Shown here: one piece after another, positions 8,185 to 15,162 of the stretch | Layout of the letters: each line of letters opens with the position of its first letter | Numbering within the stretch: position 1 is the first letter of the stretch | From: Nitronereus sp964503895 | GTDB taxonomy: Bacteria; Nitrospirota; Nitrospiria; Nitrospirales; UBA8639 | DNA length: 41,829 bases | Direction: 5' to 3' | Assembly: GCA_964503895.1 (NCBI GenBank) | Contig: CAZDCF010000011.1 | Location: forward strand, 1 to 41,829 | Made by a program: the position numbers and the translations under genes | The notes under the pieces: generated by a model | The model's input: the letters and a program-made list of their open reading frames with translations, nothing else | The model's database searches: none | What the model was told of the DNA's origin: nothing

Positions 8185-9165
8185 TCGAAAAAAATTATTG
8201 AAGAGGGCTATGTTGAAAAGTGCAAGTCTAAGAATGCTTGTGGCCGTTGTGGCTTCAGGACCCTGATCGCAATGGAAAGGGTAGATTTTTTTCTCTTTTT
8301 TCTTTTCTGGTTTTCTTTTGAGGTCGGGTCGGGCTTTTTGGATCCAGATAATGGCTTGTTCGTTGTAGCTTCGTAGTTGGTGGTGAATATGCCAACGGAT
8401 GTCGTGAATGGCATCAAGGTAATGGTCAAAATCTTCTTGTGTAACGACCTCTGGCGCTAGGCGTAATAAGCTTCGTAATAGATTACTTTCACAACCAGAG
8501 ACTTGCTCTTGAAAAGCCGGATAGACAAAGTATTTGGCTAAATCCAACCGATGGCATAGCACACGGGCCATCTGGTTGTAATTTCGTTCCTTGTTTTCTT
8601 TTCCACCAACCCCAATAATATCTTCTCCATAGAGATACACTTTTTCAAAGGTAATGGTGTGCGGGGCCTTTTCCAGTAGCGTGTCTAGCAAGGAAGTATT
8701 TACATTCAACAATTGTTCTTCAAAAGCTAAGGAAACGGTATGTCTTGCTCGTTCGGGATGCTTGCATATGATGCGAAACATTCGCCGAAAACACGATTCC
8801 TGTGTTTTTTTATCTAAATAGTCGATGATTGACTCTATAATTTTAATATCTTCTCTGGTTATAAGTGAGCAGTCTTTTTGAATAATCTCCTTAGCTTTCC
8901 TTACACGGCTTCGTACCAGCTCAATTTTTGAACCGCCGTTTAGCATGTGGGCATTATCGTAATTGGCCCGCTTTTCTTCGCTGCTCAAGACTTCATAAGC
9001 TTCGTTAATTTGGAACATTCTCTCTTTGGCTGCTTGTTGCTGCCATTGTGGCACCAAATCCTCATGATTCTCTTTGACAAATTTCCTCCATGCGCGCTGT
9101 ATTTCCTTGAGAAGCGCATCTTCAGGTACGCCAAGAATTTCGTAGTAGTTTATGCCGCCGATCAT
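8071..9165 (-). CDS. J-domain-like protein with a degenerate HPD motif and about 70-residue helical repeats
   Basis: 364 residues from ATG 9165; the frame stays open to a TTG at 9267, but that overlaps the terminator of the next gene. Residues 7-70 align with a DnaJ J-domain (NYYEILGVPEDA at the start, FQINEAYEVLSSEEKRANYD at the end). The catalytic HPD tripeptide reads His34-Glu35-Asp36. Residues about 102-253 hold repeats at 69-70 residue spacing: Thr at 103, 172 and 242 begins similar (I/V)T..E segments, and AF.EQ...LL..LL..AP recurs at about 147 and 217. The tail after the Lys-rich run near 285 runs antisense through the 3' end of modC. J-proteins recruit Hsp70; with HED that activity is doubtful. 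The rest of the protein is not recognised. Confidence 0.7.
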   Translation of the reverse strand: MIGGINYYEILGVPEDALLKEIQRAWRKFVKENHEDLVPQWQQQAAKERMFQINEAYEVLSSEEKRANYDNAHMLNGGSKIELVRSRVRKAKEIIQKDCSLITREDIKIIESIIDYLDKKTQESCFRRMFRIICKHPERARHTVSLAFEEQLLNVNTSLLDTLLEKAPHTITFEKVYLYGEDIIGVGGKENKERNYNQMARVLCHRLDLAKYFVYPAFQEQVSGCESNLLRSLLRLAPEVVTQEDFDHYLDAIHDIRWHIHHQLRSYNEQAIIWIQKARPDLKRKPEKKKEKKIYPFHCDQGPEATTATSILRLALFNIALFNNFFRSAQRYSFEVGIDFLTWLEVKLMEGFSGNHGEKWGSYI

Positions 9166-9253
9166 TTTTGTGCCGGAGTTTCTTGAATTTCCAAGAATAA
9201 TTCTATGTGCTCTTAAAACATTTAGATAATAAGAAAATTGGTATAAAAATAAT

Positions 9254-9286
9254 GAAGGCCGTGTCAATCTAATTGGCGCGGCCTTC
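9254..9286 (-). terminator. Rho-independent terminator of the small secreted-protein gene
   Basis: GAAGGCCG (9254-9261) pairs with CGGCCTTC (9279-9286), eight perfect pairs. On the minus transcript the hairpin is followed by a T-rich tail (attattttt). It lies 36 bases after the stop of the gene ending at 9323, and in front of the J-domain-like gene. Confidence 0.7.
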
Positions 9287-9322
9287 TCGAGTTTAAAGCT
9301 AGTTTATGAAAAATGATTTTAA

Positions 9323-9694
9323 CTATTTCTTTTTTGTCTGCACGCAGGATTTGCCATCAAATATATTGCAAGCTGAATCACCGCTGGCGAGTTTCCAGGA
9401 TTTAATAACTGGGGGGTTGGGCTTACCTTGAAATACAACTATGACATCAATGAATCCACCCTTTGGTAATTTCGCTAAATGAGGGGCTGCTGCATCGCTG
9501 GCTTTCAGCCACAAAATTCCGCTATGGGTGCTAATCATGATAAATCCCTTGTCTGGGACTATACGAATAATAGGACTGTAAAAACTTCCTTCTTCTCCTG
9601 GTTCATCAGTGAAGGCAAGTGCGTTCAATGTTAAAGTTAAGCTGAAAAAAATTACAATGAGGCCGGTTAAAAAGAAATGGGAAATAATCTTCAT
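9323..9694 (-). CDS. Small secreted protein of unknown function
   Basis: 123 residues, not recognised. The N-terminus is a clear signal peptide (basic MKIISH, hydrophobic core, likely cleavage after NALA). The mature part, about 95 residues, is beta-rich by eye, with one pair of cysteines near the C-terminus (CNIFDGKSC) that could form a disulfide, and ends in a Lys-rich tail. An AGGAG lies about 8 bases upstream of the ATG, and a terminator follows at 9254-9286, so it is probably a single-gene unit. It is likely periplasmic. Confidence 0.7.
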   Translation of the reverse strand: MKIISHFFLTGLIVIFFSLTLTLNALAFTDEPGEEGSFYSPIIRIVPDKGFIMISTHSGILWLKASDAAAPHLAKLPKGGFIDVIVVFQGKPNPPVIKSWKLASGDSACNIFDGKSCVQTKKK

Positions 9695-9867
9695 GGGAGA
9701 CTCCTGTCTAGGAGGATTAAAGTTGTCGCCGATATTATGGCAAGCATTGAAAAAGAAGTCTAGGAGGGTTTTGGGGGTGAACCTGTCTTTTGAGAACTAG
9801 ATTCTGTACCTGAATGCTTAATTTGTTAAAGAAAGATGAGTAAGAAAGCCTGAAGTCGGTGAGGTAT

Positions 9868-10377
9868 TTATAGTCTCCCAATAGGTACTTCTGTTGCCTG
9901 TGAGTCTTCGATGCGATATGCACGCATCACGGGATTCGATTTATCTTCAAGTGAAATGATTACGTGAAGGGGCTGGGGAATGTTGAGTTTCGCTCGGTAG
10001 CTTTCAAATTCCATAGCGATTTTAATATCGGTAATGGATGGGCGGGCAGGGCTAAATGTGTGGGAATGATAAAAAGCTCGCAGTGTAATGCCCTTTTGGC
10101 GGATATCTTTTTGTGCTTGGGCCATTTCCATGGCATCCATCTGAAAAGCAATGTCTGCTCGTTCCTCGGGGGAAAGTTGTTTTAGGTCGGAGAGTTTTGC
10201 TTGATCAAATCTCGAAAGTTCCGCCTCATCCATTTTCGCTAAAATGTTAGTGATGCGATAGTGTTGAGAAATAGTGCCGTCTTCGTTCCCGGCCAAAATG
10301 CCGCAGCACTCATGGGGATCCAATTCTCTAGCGTGCTCGATCATGTCTTTCCAAATGTCTGGAGGAATATTCAGCAT
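9868..10377 (-). CDS. JAMM/MPN+ (M67) metallopeptidase, Mec-like
   Basis: 169 residues with an intact JAMM zinc site: Glu23 (in HECCG), His104-Ser-His106, Ser114 and Asp117, matching HxH-x7-SxxD. In the Mycobacterium CysO pathway the related enzyme Mec releases cysteine from the carrier; in other thiocarboxylate pathways (QbsD, HcyD) such proteases trim residues after the carrier Gly-Gly. The ATG at 10377 is chosen because it lies 5 bases after the stop of the E1-like gene; the longer frame overlaps that gene and has no ribosome site. Translation is probably coupled. The context with two carriers points to carrier processing rather than proteasome-type deubiquitination. Confidence 0.9.
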   Translation of the reverse strand: MLNIPPDIWKDMIEHARELDPHECCGILAGNEDGTISQHYRITNILAKMDEAELSRFDQAKLSDLKQLSPEERADIAFQMDAMEMAQAQKDIRQKGITLRAFYHSHTFSPARPSITDIKIAMEFESYRAKLNIPQPLHVIISLEDKSNPVMRAYRIEDSQATEVPIGRL

Positions 10378-10382
10378 GTAGA

Positions 10383-11183
10383 TTAAATACTGCAGGAGAC
10401 GTGATGTTCTTCGAGTGTGGTAATGGTTGGATTGTCGCTGCACAGCGGGCAGTGTGGATCTTTGGGCCGACCGACTTTGCGAAATTTCATTTCAAGAGCA
10501 TCATAAATCAACAAGCGATCAGCAAGGGTGTCCCCGAGGCTTAAGATTTCTTTCACAGCTTCATTGGCTTGAAGAATACCAATTGTTCCGGCAAGAACGC
10601 CAAGGACCCCAGCTTCCTGGCAATTAGGAACAAGTCCTGCGGGGGGTGGTTCTGGATACAGGCAGCGATAGCAGGGATAGCCTTCATGAGGTTTGATGGT
10701 GGTGAGTTGCCCTTCAAACCGGAAAATGCTGCCAGAAATCAATGTTTTTTTTGCAAAGAAGCAAGCGTCGTTGACGAGAAACCGAGTGCCAAAATTGTCT
10801 GACCCATCAAGAATGATGTCGTAATCAGGTACAAGCTTCATAATATTTTCTGCGCTTATATTTTCCTGATAAGTGTTCACGGTGACATCAGGATTTAACG
10901 AAGATAGGAGTCGTCGTCCTGATTCCACCTTTGGTATGCCAATATGCGGAGTTGTGTGAAGAATTTGTCTCTGAAGGTTGGAAAGATCAACAACATCACC
11001 ATCGATTAGACCAATGGTTCCAATCCCAGCCGCACCCAGATACAGCCCGATTGGCGATCCTAATCCACCTGCGCCTACGAGAAGGACTTTGGCTTCTCGA
11101 AGTTTTTGCTGCCCTTTTCCTCCGACATCTGGGAGAATGATTTGGCGGCTATATCTTTGTATCTGTTCTTCTGTGAAGTCCAC
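10383..11183 (-). CDS. E1-like adenylyltransferase of the ThiF/MoeB family (copy 1)
   Basis: 266 residues. It has the nucleotide-binding GAGGLG (37-42), the NLQRQ Arg-finger segment and a zinc site made by CYRC and CPLC. It would adenylate the C-terminal Gly of a ubiquitin-like sulfur carrier to allow thiocarboxylate formation. There is no rhodanese domain, so another sulfur donor is needed. It starts with GTG that shares a base with the NIL gene stop (TAGTG). It follows thrC, the MoaD-like carrier and the NIL gene, and precedes the JAMM gene. A close paralogue lies at 13080, and each cassette may have its own partner. The Moco-specific label moeB is not certain. Confidence 0.9.
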   Translation of the reverse strand: MDFTEEQIQRYSRQIILPDVGGKGQQKLREAKVLLVGAGGLGSPIGLYLGAAGIGTIGLIDGDVVDLSNLQRQILHTTPHIGIPKVESGRRLLSSLNPDVTVNTYQENISAENIMKLVPDYDIILDGSDNFGTRFLVNDACFFAKKTLISGSIFRFEGQLTTIKPHEGYPCYRCLYPEPPPAGLVPNCQEAGVLGVLAGTIGILQANEAVKEILSLGDTLADRLLIYDALEMKFRKVGRPKDPHCPLCSDNPTITTLEEHHVSCSI

Positions 11184-11422
11184 TACTCCACCACATTCAA
11201 TTCTATTGGATCGACGACCAGACCTTTGTCCCTCAATCCATCGATGGCACGTTCGATCTCGTCAGTTTCCCCGGAAAATTCGATATCCATCCAGCCTGTG
11301 GTTTCTCGCACATCAGCGCGCCGAATGCTTGTCACGACTTTGTACTCGTGACCAATTTGATAAATGATGGGCTCAGGAATTTTTTCTTCGGGAAATCGAA
11401 TATGAAACCTCAATTTAGCCAT
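11183..11422 (-). CDS. Standalone NIL-domain protein
   Basis: 79 residues matching the NIL domain (ferredoxin-like fold), found at the C-terminus of the methionine importer ATPase MetN, where it binds methionine, and in ferredoxin-linked homocysteine-synthesis proteins. Visible marks are the RFHIRFP opening strand, EPIIYQIGHEYKVVTSIRRADV and the GWMDIEFSG strand. It overlaps the carrier gene by eight bases and the E1-like gene by one. Its position suggests it senses or regulates a sulfur amino acid step. No iron-sulfur motif is present. Confidence 0.85.
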   Translation of the reverse strand: MAKLRFHIRFPEEKIPEPIIYQIGHEYKVVTSIRRADVRETTGWMDIEFSGETDEIERAIDGLRDKGLVVDPIELNVVE

Positions 11423-11696
11423 GTGTTCCCCCAGCTATCGCAGGGACGATGGAAACTTCATCGCCGTCTTTGAGAGGTGTTTCTTTTCCTGTTAAAAAAC
11501 GAATATCTTCTTCATTAACATAAATATTGATAAAGCGTCGTACTTCGCCCTGTTCATCACAGATGCGATCTTTGAGCCCGGGATGAGTTCCATTCAAGTG
11601 TTCAATGAGTGCGCCAACACTGTCGCCAGCCCCTTCAACCTCACCTTTGCCTTCGGTCATGGGGCGAAGGGGAGTGGGAATACGAACCGTAATCAT
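11415..11696 (-). CDS. MoaD/CysO-like ubiquitin-fold sulfur carrier
   Basis: 93 residues of the MoaD/ThiS beta-grasp type, with conserved FINIYVNEEDIRF and LKDGDEVSIVPAIAGG. The Gly-Gly that would become a thiocarboxylate is followed by Thr-His-Gly, so it is not at the C-terminus and would need trimming by a protease such as the JAMM protein nearby. The start ATG overlaps the thrC stop (ATGA), and the last codons overlap the NIL start (ATGGCTAA). It most resembles mycobacterial CysO among described carriers. It sits next to threonine synthase rather than Moco genes, so a role in amino acid sulfuration is likelier than in Moco synthesis. Confidence 0.85.
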   Translation of the reverse strand: MITVRIPTPLRPMTEGKGEVEGAGDSVGALIEHLNGTHPGLKDRICDEQGEVRRFINIYVNEEDIRFLTGKETPLKDGDEVSIVPAIAGGTHG

Positions 11697-12931
11697 GTAG
11701 CCCCCTGTTGTCCAAATGTCTGTTCAAATTTTGTTAAGCTTGGTGGAATGCGGTATGGACGTCCAACAGAATCCACCACAGCTTCTTGAGTCTTTAATCC
11801 GTTACCGGTGATATATGCAACGGTTACATCATTACGCTTGATCAATCCTTGTTTGGCTAACTTTTGCAAACAGCCAATAGTCACGCCACCAGCTGTTTCA
11901 GCAAATATGCCTTCCGTTTGAGCCAACAGCTTAATGCCCTCAACTATTTCATCGTCTGTCACCATTTCCATGGTTCCGCCACTTTCCGCGGCAGTTTTCA
12001 GTGCATAATAACCGTCGGCCGGATTTCCAATAGCAAGTGATTTGGCAATGGTATTAGGTTTTACGGGTTTGAAGAAATCTCGACCATCTTTAAAGGCGGT
12101 TGAAATGGGTGAACAGCCTTCGGCTTGGGCGCCATTCACTTTCGTTTGGACGGAATCAAGTAGGCCAATTTTGTTGAATTCGTTGAGTCCTTTCCAAATT
12201 TTCGTCAGCAATGACCCTGACGCCATCGGGACTACCACTTGATCAGGAGCGCGCCAGCCCAATTGTTCAACAGTTTCATAAGCAAGGGTCTTTGACCCTT
12301 CGGCGTAGTATGGTCTGATATTCACGTTTACGAAGGCCCAGCGACGTTCACCAGCGATTTCGCTACAAAGACGATTGACGTCATCATAGGTACCTTCGAT
12401 TTCTACGACTTTGGGACGATAAATGAGATTGCCAAGTACTTTGGCTGCTTCCAAATCACCAGGAATGAATACGTAACACTGCATTCCAGCCTGCGCGGCA
12501 TGGGCAGCAACGGAGTTGGCCAAATTACCAGTTGAGGCACATGCCGCGGTTTCATAGCCAAGTTCTCGGGCGCGGGTTAAGGCAACCGCAACCACGCGAT
12601 CTTTAAAGGAGAGGGTAGGGTGATTGACGCAATCATTTTTTATGTATAATTCATCAATGCCCAAAAAGGCTCCTAAGTTGTGGGCACGGACCAAAGGGGT
12701 GTACCCAGCCTGAATCCCAACTGTCGGGTTCCCTTCAATAGGAAGCAGTTCTTTATATCGCCACAGACTTTTTGGCCCAGACATAATAGAATCCCGTGAG
12801 ATTTTTCTTTTAATCTCATCGTAATTGTATTTGACTTCCAATGGGCCAAAACATAATTCACAGACATGAATGGCTTCCGTAGGATACTCCTTTTCACATT
12901 CTCGGCAGACTAGAGCTTTCATTTTTGCCAT
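11693..12931 (-). CDS. thrC: Threonine synthase
   Basis: 412 residues of the fold-type II PLP family. An N-terminal zinc-ribbon-like region has CREC (9-12) and CELC (24-27). The PLP Lys is Lys110 in SFKDR, and the phosphate/PLP loop ACASTGNLANSV follows. Threonine synthase converts O-phosphohomoserine to threonine and phosphate. AGGGGG lies about 9 bases upstream of the ATG. It is cotranscribed with a sulfur carrier, a NIL protein, an E1-like enzyme and a JAMM protease, an odd setting for threonine synthesis alone. O-phosphohomoserine is also a possible acceptor for sulfur to give homocysteine. Family assignment is certain; the extra role is inferred. Confidence 0.92.
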   Translation of the reverse strand: MAKMKALVCRECEKEYPTEAIHVCELCFGPLEVKYNYDEIKRKISRDSIMSGPKSLWRYKELLPIEGNPTVGIQAGYTPLVRAHNLGAFLGIDELYIKNDCVNHPTLSFKDRVVAVALTRARELGYETAACASTGNLANSVAAHAAQAGMQCYVFIPGDLEAAKVLGNLIYRPKVVEIEGTYDDVNRLCSEIAGERRWAFVNVNIRPYYAEGSKTLAYETVEQLGWRAPDQVVVPMASGSLLTKIWKGLNEFNKIGLLDSVQTKVNGAQAEGCSPISTAFKDGRDFFKPVKPNTIAKSLAIGNPADGYYALKTAAESGGTMEMVTDDEIVEGIKLLAQTEGIFAETAGGVTIGCLQKLAKQGLIKRNDVTVAYITGNGLKTQEAVVDSVGRPYRIPPSLTKFEQTFGQQGAT

Positions 12932-12953
12932 GGCTTAGTACCCCCTGGCTTTA

Positions 12954-13052
12954 ACAGGTATTGAAAAGGCCATCCAGAAAAGCCACAGCAGCAAGAAGGC
13001 TGAGACCTTGGAGCAACGAGAGCACTGCTGGTGGACTCTTTCAATATCCTGT
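12954..13052. repeat. Inverted-repeat element, copy B
   Basis: ACAGG-TATTGAAAAGG at the left and the inverse CTCTTTCAATATCCTGT at the right close a 99-bp noncoding element. Read on the minus strand its ends align with copy A (1935) and copy C (31598), including the shared GCT..TCTGGATGG.C near the right end of B and C. It lies between the second E1-like gene and thrC, within what would otherwise be one operon. It could separate the two cassettes by terminating or processing the transcript. Confidence 0.65.
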
Positions 13053-13079
13053 CGCTTCCTTTTGATACGAGTTCTATGT

Positions 13080-13907
13080 TCAAGTAACACCTACTGTGCC
13101 AGGTGTGCGAAGTTGGCAAACTTCCTGTTCATGCTCAAATAATTTGGTGATCTCTGGATTCTCGCCACACAGAATACATTTGGGATTCCGCTTGGTTTTA
13201 ATTTCTCGGAAAGTTGTTTTTTGTGCATCAAAATCTAAAATGCGGTTGGTGAGTGGCTGTCCAATGCCCAGAACAATTTTAATAGCTTCGGTAGCTTGGA
13301 TTGTACCAATAATACCGGCCACTGCACCAATGATTCCCGCCTCCTGGCAGCTGGGAACAAGTCCTGCGGGAGGAGGTTGTTTAAAAATACACCGATAGCA
13401 AGCTGACTGTCCGGGAATAATAGAAAACACGCGTCCTTCGAATCGTAGGATGCCACCATGAATCAGGGGCTTTTTGGAAAAATAGCATGCATCGTTAATG
13501 AGAAACTTTGCTGGAAAGTTATCAACCCCGTCGATCACGATATCATACGGCTTGATTAGGTCGATCGCATTTTCCTGACCAAATCGAGTTTCGTAGGTTT
13601 CAACGTTGACGTCAGGATTCAAAGCCTCAATTTTTTCCTTCGCGGATTGAACCTTAGACCGTCCGACATCGGGAGTGTGGTGTAATACCTGCCGTTGAAG
13701 GTTTGAGAGGTCCACGATATCGCTATCGATCAAGCCGATTGTGCCAACGCCTGCGGCGGCTAAATACAATGCCACTGGGGAGCCGAGCCCTCCAGCACCA
13801 ACCACAAAAATCTTAGCTTGGGCAAGTTTCTTCTGGCCCTTGCCTCCAACTTCAGGAAGCAAGATATGCCGGCTATAGCGTGTGATTTGCTCTTCAGTAA
13901 AACTCAT
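13080..13907 (-). CDS. E1-like adenylyltransferase of the ThiF/MoeB family (copy 2)
   Basis: 275 residues, closely similar to the protein at 10383-11183: the same N-terminal FTEEQI.RYSR, GAGGLG loop, DLSNLQRQ segment, PPPAGLVP.CQEAG and zinc pair CYRC and CILC. No rhodanese domain. It follows cysK by 39 bp and is presumably the partner of the ThiS-like carrier at 14873. It would adenylate that carrier for thiocarboxylate formation. The C-terminus is about ten residues longer than in copy 1 (ending TPGTVGVT). Its separate cassette suggests subfunctionalised partners for the two carriers. Confidence 0.9.
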   Translation of the reverse strand: MSFTEEQITRYSRHILLPEVGGKGQKKLAQAKIFVVGAGGLGSPVALYLAAAGVGTIGLIDSDIVDLSNLQRQVLHHTPDVGRSKVQSAKEKIEALNPDVNVETYETRFGQENAIDLIKPYDIVIDGVDNFPAKFLINDACYFSKKPLIHGGILRFEGRVFSIIPGQSACYRCIFKQPPPAGLVPSCQEAGIIGAVAGIIGTIQATEAIKIVLGIGQPLTNRILDFDAQKTTFREIKTKRNPKCILCGENPEITKLFEHEQEVCQLRTPGTVGVT

Positions 13908-13946
13908 AATGTTGTTTTAGATAAGATGGAATCTTCAAAAACTAGC

Positions 13947-14876
13947 TTATATGTTGAAGTATTTTTCGACGCTCAGATATCGTTCTCCGGTGTCACACAA
14001 CACAGTGACCACGTTTTTCCCAGGTCCTAATTCTTTCGCAACGTGTTGTGCGGCAAACACATTGGCCCCAGAAGAAATCCCAACTAAAAGCCCTTCTTTT
14101 TTTGCCAAAAGTTTCGTCGTTTGGTACGCCTGATCGTCAGTTACTCGAATAATATCATCTAAAATCGAGCGATTCAGAACTTTTGGGATAAACCCTGCAC
14201 CAATGCCTTGGATCTTATGAGGGCCAGCTTCACCTCCAGAAAGAACCGGTGAACCTGCTGGCTCGATAGCAATCACTTTGATAGCAGGATTCCGTTGTTT
14301 AAAGACCTCGCCACATCCGGTAATAGTGCCGCCAGTGCCTACGGCAGCCACAAAGGCATCAATCTTACCGTCTAAGGCATCCCACAGCTCTAGGGCTGTG
14401 GTCTTTTTGTGCATAGCTGGATTGGCCGGATTCGAAAACTGATCCGGCATAAAATAGTCTGGGTTTTGAGCAACAATGCTTTCGGCTTCTTTTATTGATC
14501 CCTTCATGCCATCCCAGGCAGGTGTCAAAATCAATTGGGCACCATAGGAGGATAGCAAACTGGCTCGTTCTAAACTCATGCTTTCCGGCATGACAAGAAT
14601 GAGCTTATATCCACGAACTGCAGCAACGAGAGCAAGTCCGATACCCGTGTTCCCACTGGTGGGTTCGACAATGGTCCCGCCGGGCTTAAGACGTCCATCC
14701 TTTTCCGCCTCATTAACCATATTGAGGCAGATTCGGTCTTTGACGCTTCCCCCAGGATTAAAAAACTCTACCTTGCCATAGATCGTGGCGCCGTCTTCCG
14801 GTGAAAGCCGGTTGAGTTGGACCAAGGGGGTTTTGCCGATACCCTCTGTGATTTGGGGTAAAAAGGAAGGAGTCAC
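13947..14876 (-). CDS. cysK: Cysteine synthase (O-acetylserine or O-phosphoserine sulfhydrylase)
   Basis: 309 residues. The PLP Lys is Lys46 in NPGGSVKDR, with the PTSGNTGIGLA loop, the GTGGTI phosphate-binding loop and the family ending DTGERYLS. CysK/CysM enzymes form cysteine from an activated serine and a sulfur donor. The GTG start overlaps the TGA of the ThiS-like carrier (GTGA), so the two are translationally coupled. Pairing with a sulfur carrier recalls mycobacterial CysM, which takes sulfur from CysO and uses O-phosphoserine; whether this enzyme uses free sulfide or the carrier cannot be told from sequence. Symbol given by similarity; cysM is an alternative. Confidence 0.9.
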   Translation of the reverse strand: MTPSFLPQITEGIGKTPLVQLNRLSPEDGATIYGKVEFFNPGGSVKDRICLNMVNEAEKDGRLKPGGTIVEPTSGNTGIGLALVAAVRGYKLILVMPESMSLERASLLSSYGAQLILTPAWDGMKGSIKEAESIVAQNPDYFMPDQFSNPANPAMHKKTTALELWDALDGKIDAFVAAVGTGGTITGCGEVFKQRNPAIKVIAIEPAGSPVLSGGEAGPHKIQGIGAGFIPKVLNRSILDDIIRVTDDQAYQTTKLLAKKEGLLVGISSGANVFAAQHVAKELGPGKNVVTVLCDTGERYLSVEKYFNI

Positions 14877-15073
14877 TTGCCTCCACCCATGAAAAAGAGA
14901 AATTCCAATTTATCACCGTCTTTGATTGAGGTGGTCTCAAGCTGGTTGCGTTCCACGATGTGGGTATTCAACTCAACCGCAACCATGTGTGGATCTACCT
15001 CCTTATGCTTGAGAACCTCAAGTACAGTGCCAGCCTGAACTTCCTCGAGTTTTCCATTAATTGTCACTTGCAT
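14873..15073 (-). CDS. ThiS-like sulfur carrier protein
   Basis: 66 residues from ATG 15073, which has GGAG 6 bases upstream; longer starts at 15085 or 15121 lack a ribosome site. It is a ThiS-type beta-grasp protein: QVTINGK at the start, VAVELNTHIVER in the middle and DGDKLEFLFFMGGGK at the end. The Gly-Gly is followed by one Lys (or Gly-Lys), unlike the free Gly-Gly of ThiS. The tail Lys codon overlaps the cysK start. No thiamine genes are near; the cysK and E1-like neighbours suggest cysteine biosynthesis. The JAMM peptidase at 9868 could remove the tail. Confidence 0.85.
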   Translation of the reverse strand: MQVTINGKLEEVQAGTVLEVLKHKEVDPHMVAVELNTHIVERNQLETTSIKDGDKLEFLFFMGGGK

Positions 15074-15162
15074 ATTTTGCTCCATGTCAAGGTCTTTACT
15101 ACAGGTAAAGAACGGTAACAAAGTGCTTAAAACTAGTCAAGAAAATGTGAAATTACAATAGC

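Noticed and set aside
8209..8270. Possible half copy of the inverted-repeat element (tgttgaaaag near 8215)
   Set aside because: Only the first ten or so bases match, the rest does not align and no partner arm is seen.
12932..13079. T-box or other amino-acid leader upstream of thrC
   Set aside because: No T-box sequence or specifier stem was found; the region is explained by repeat element copy B.
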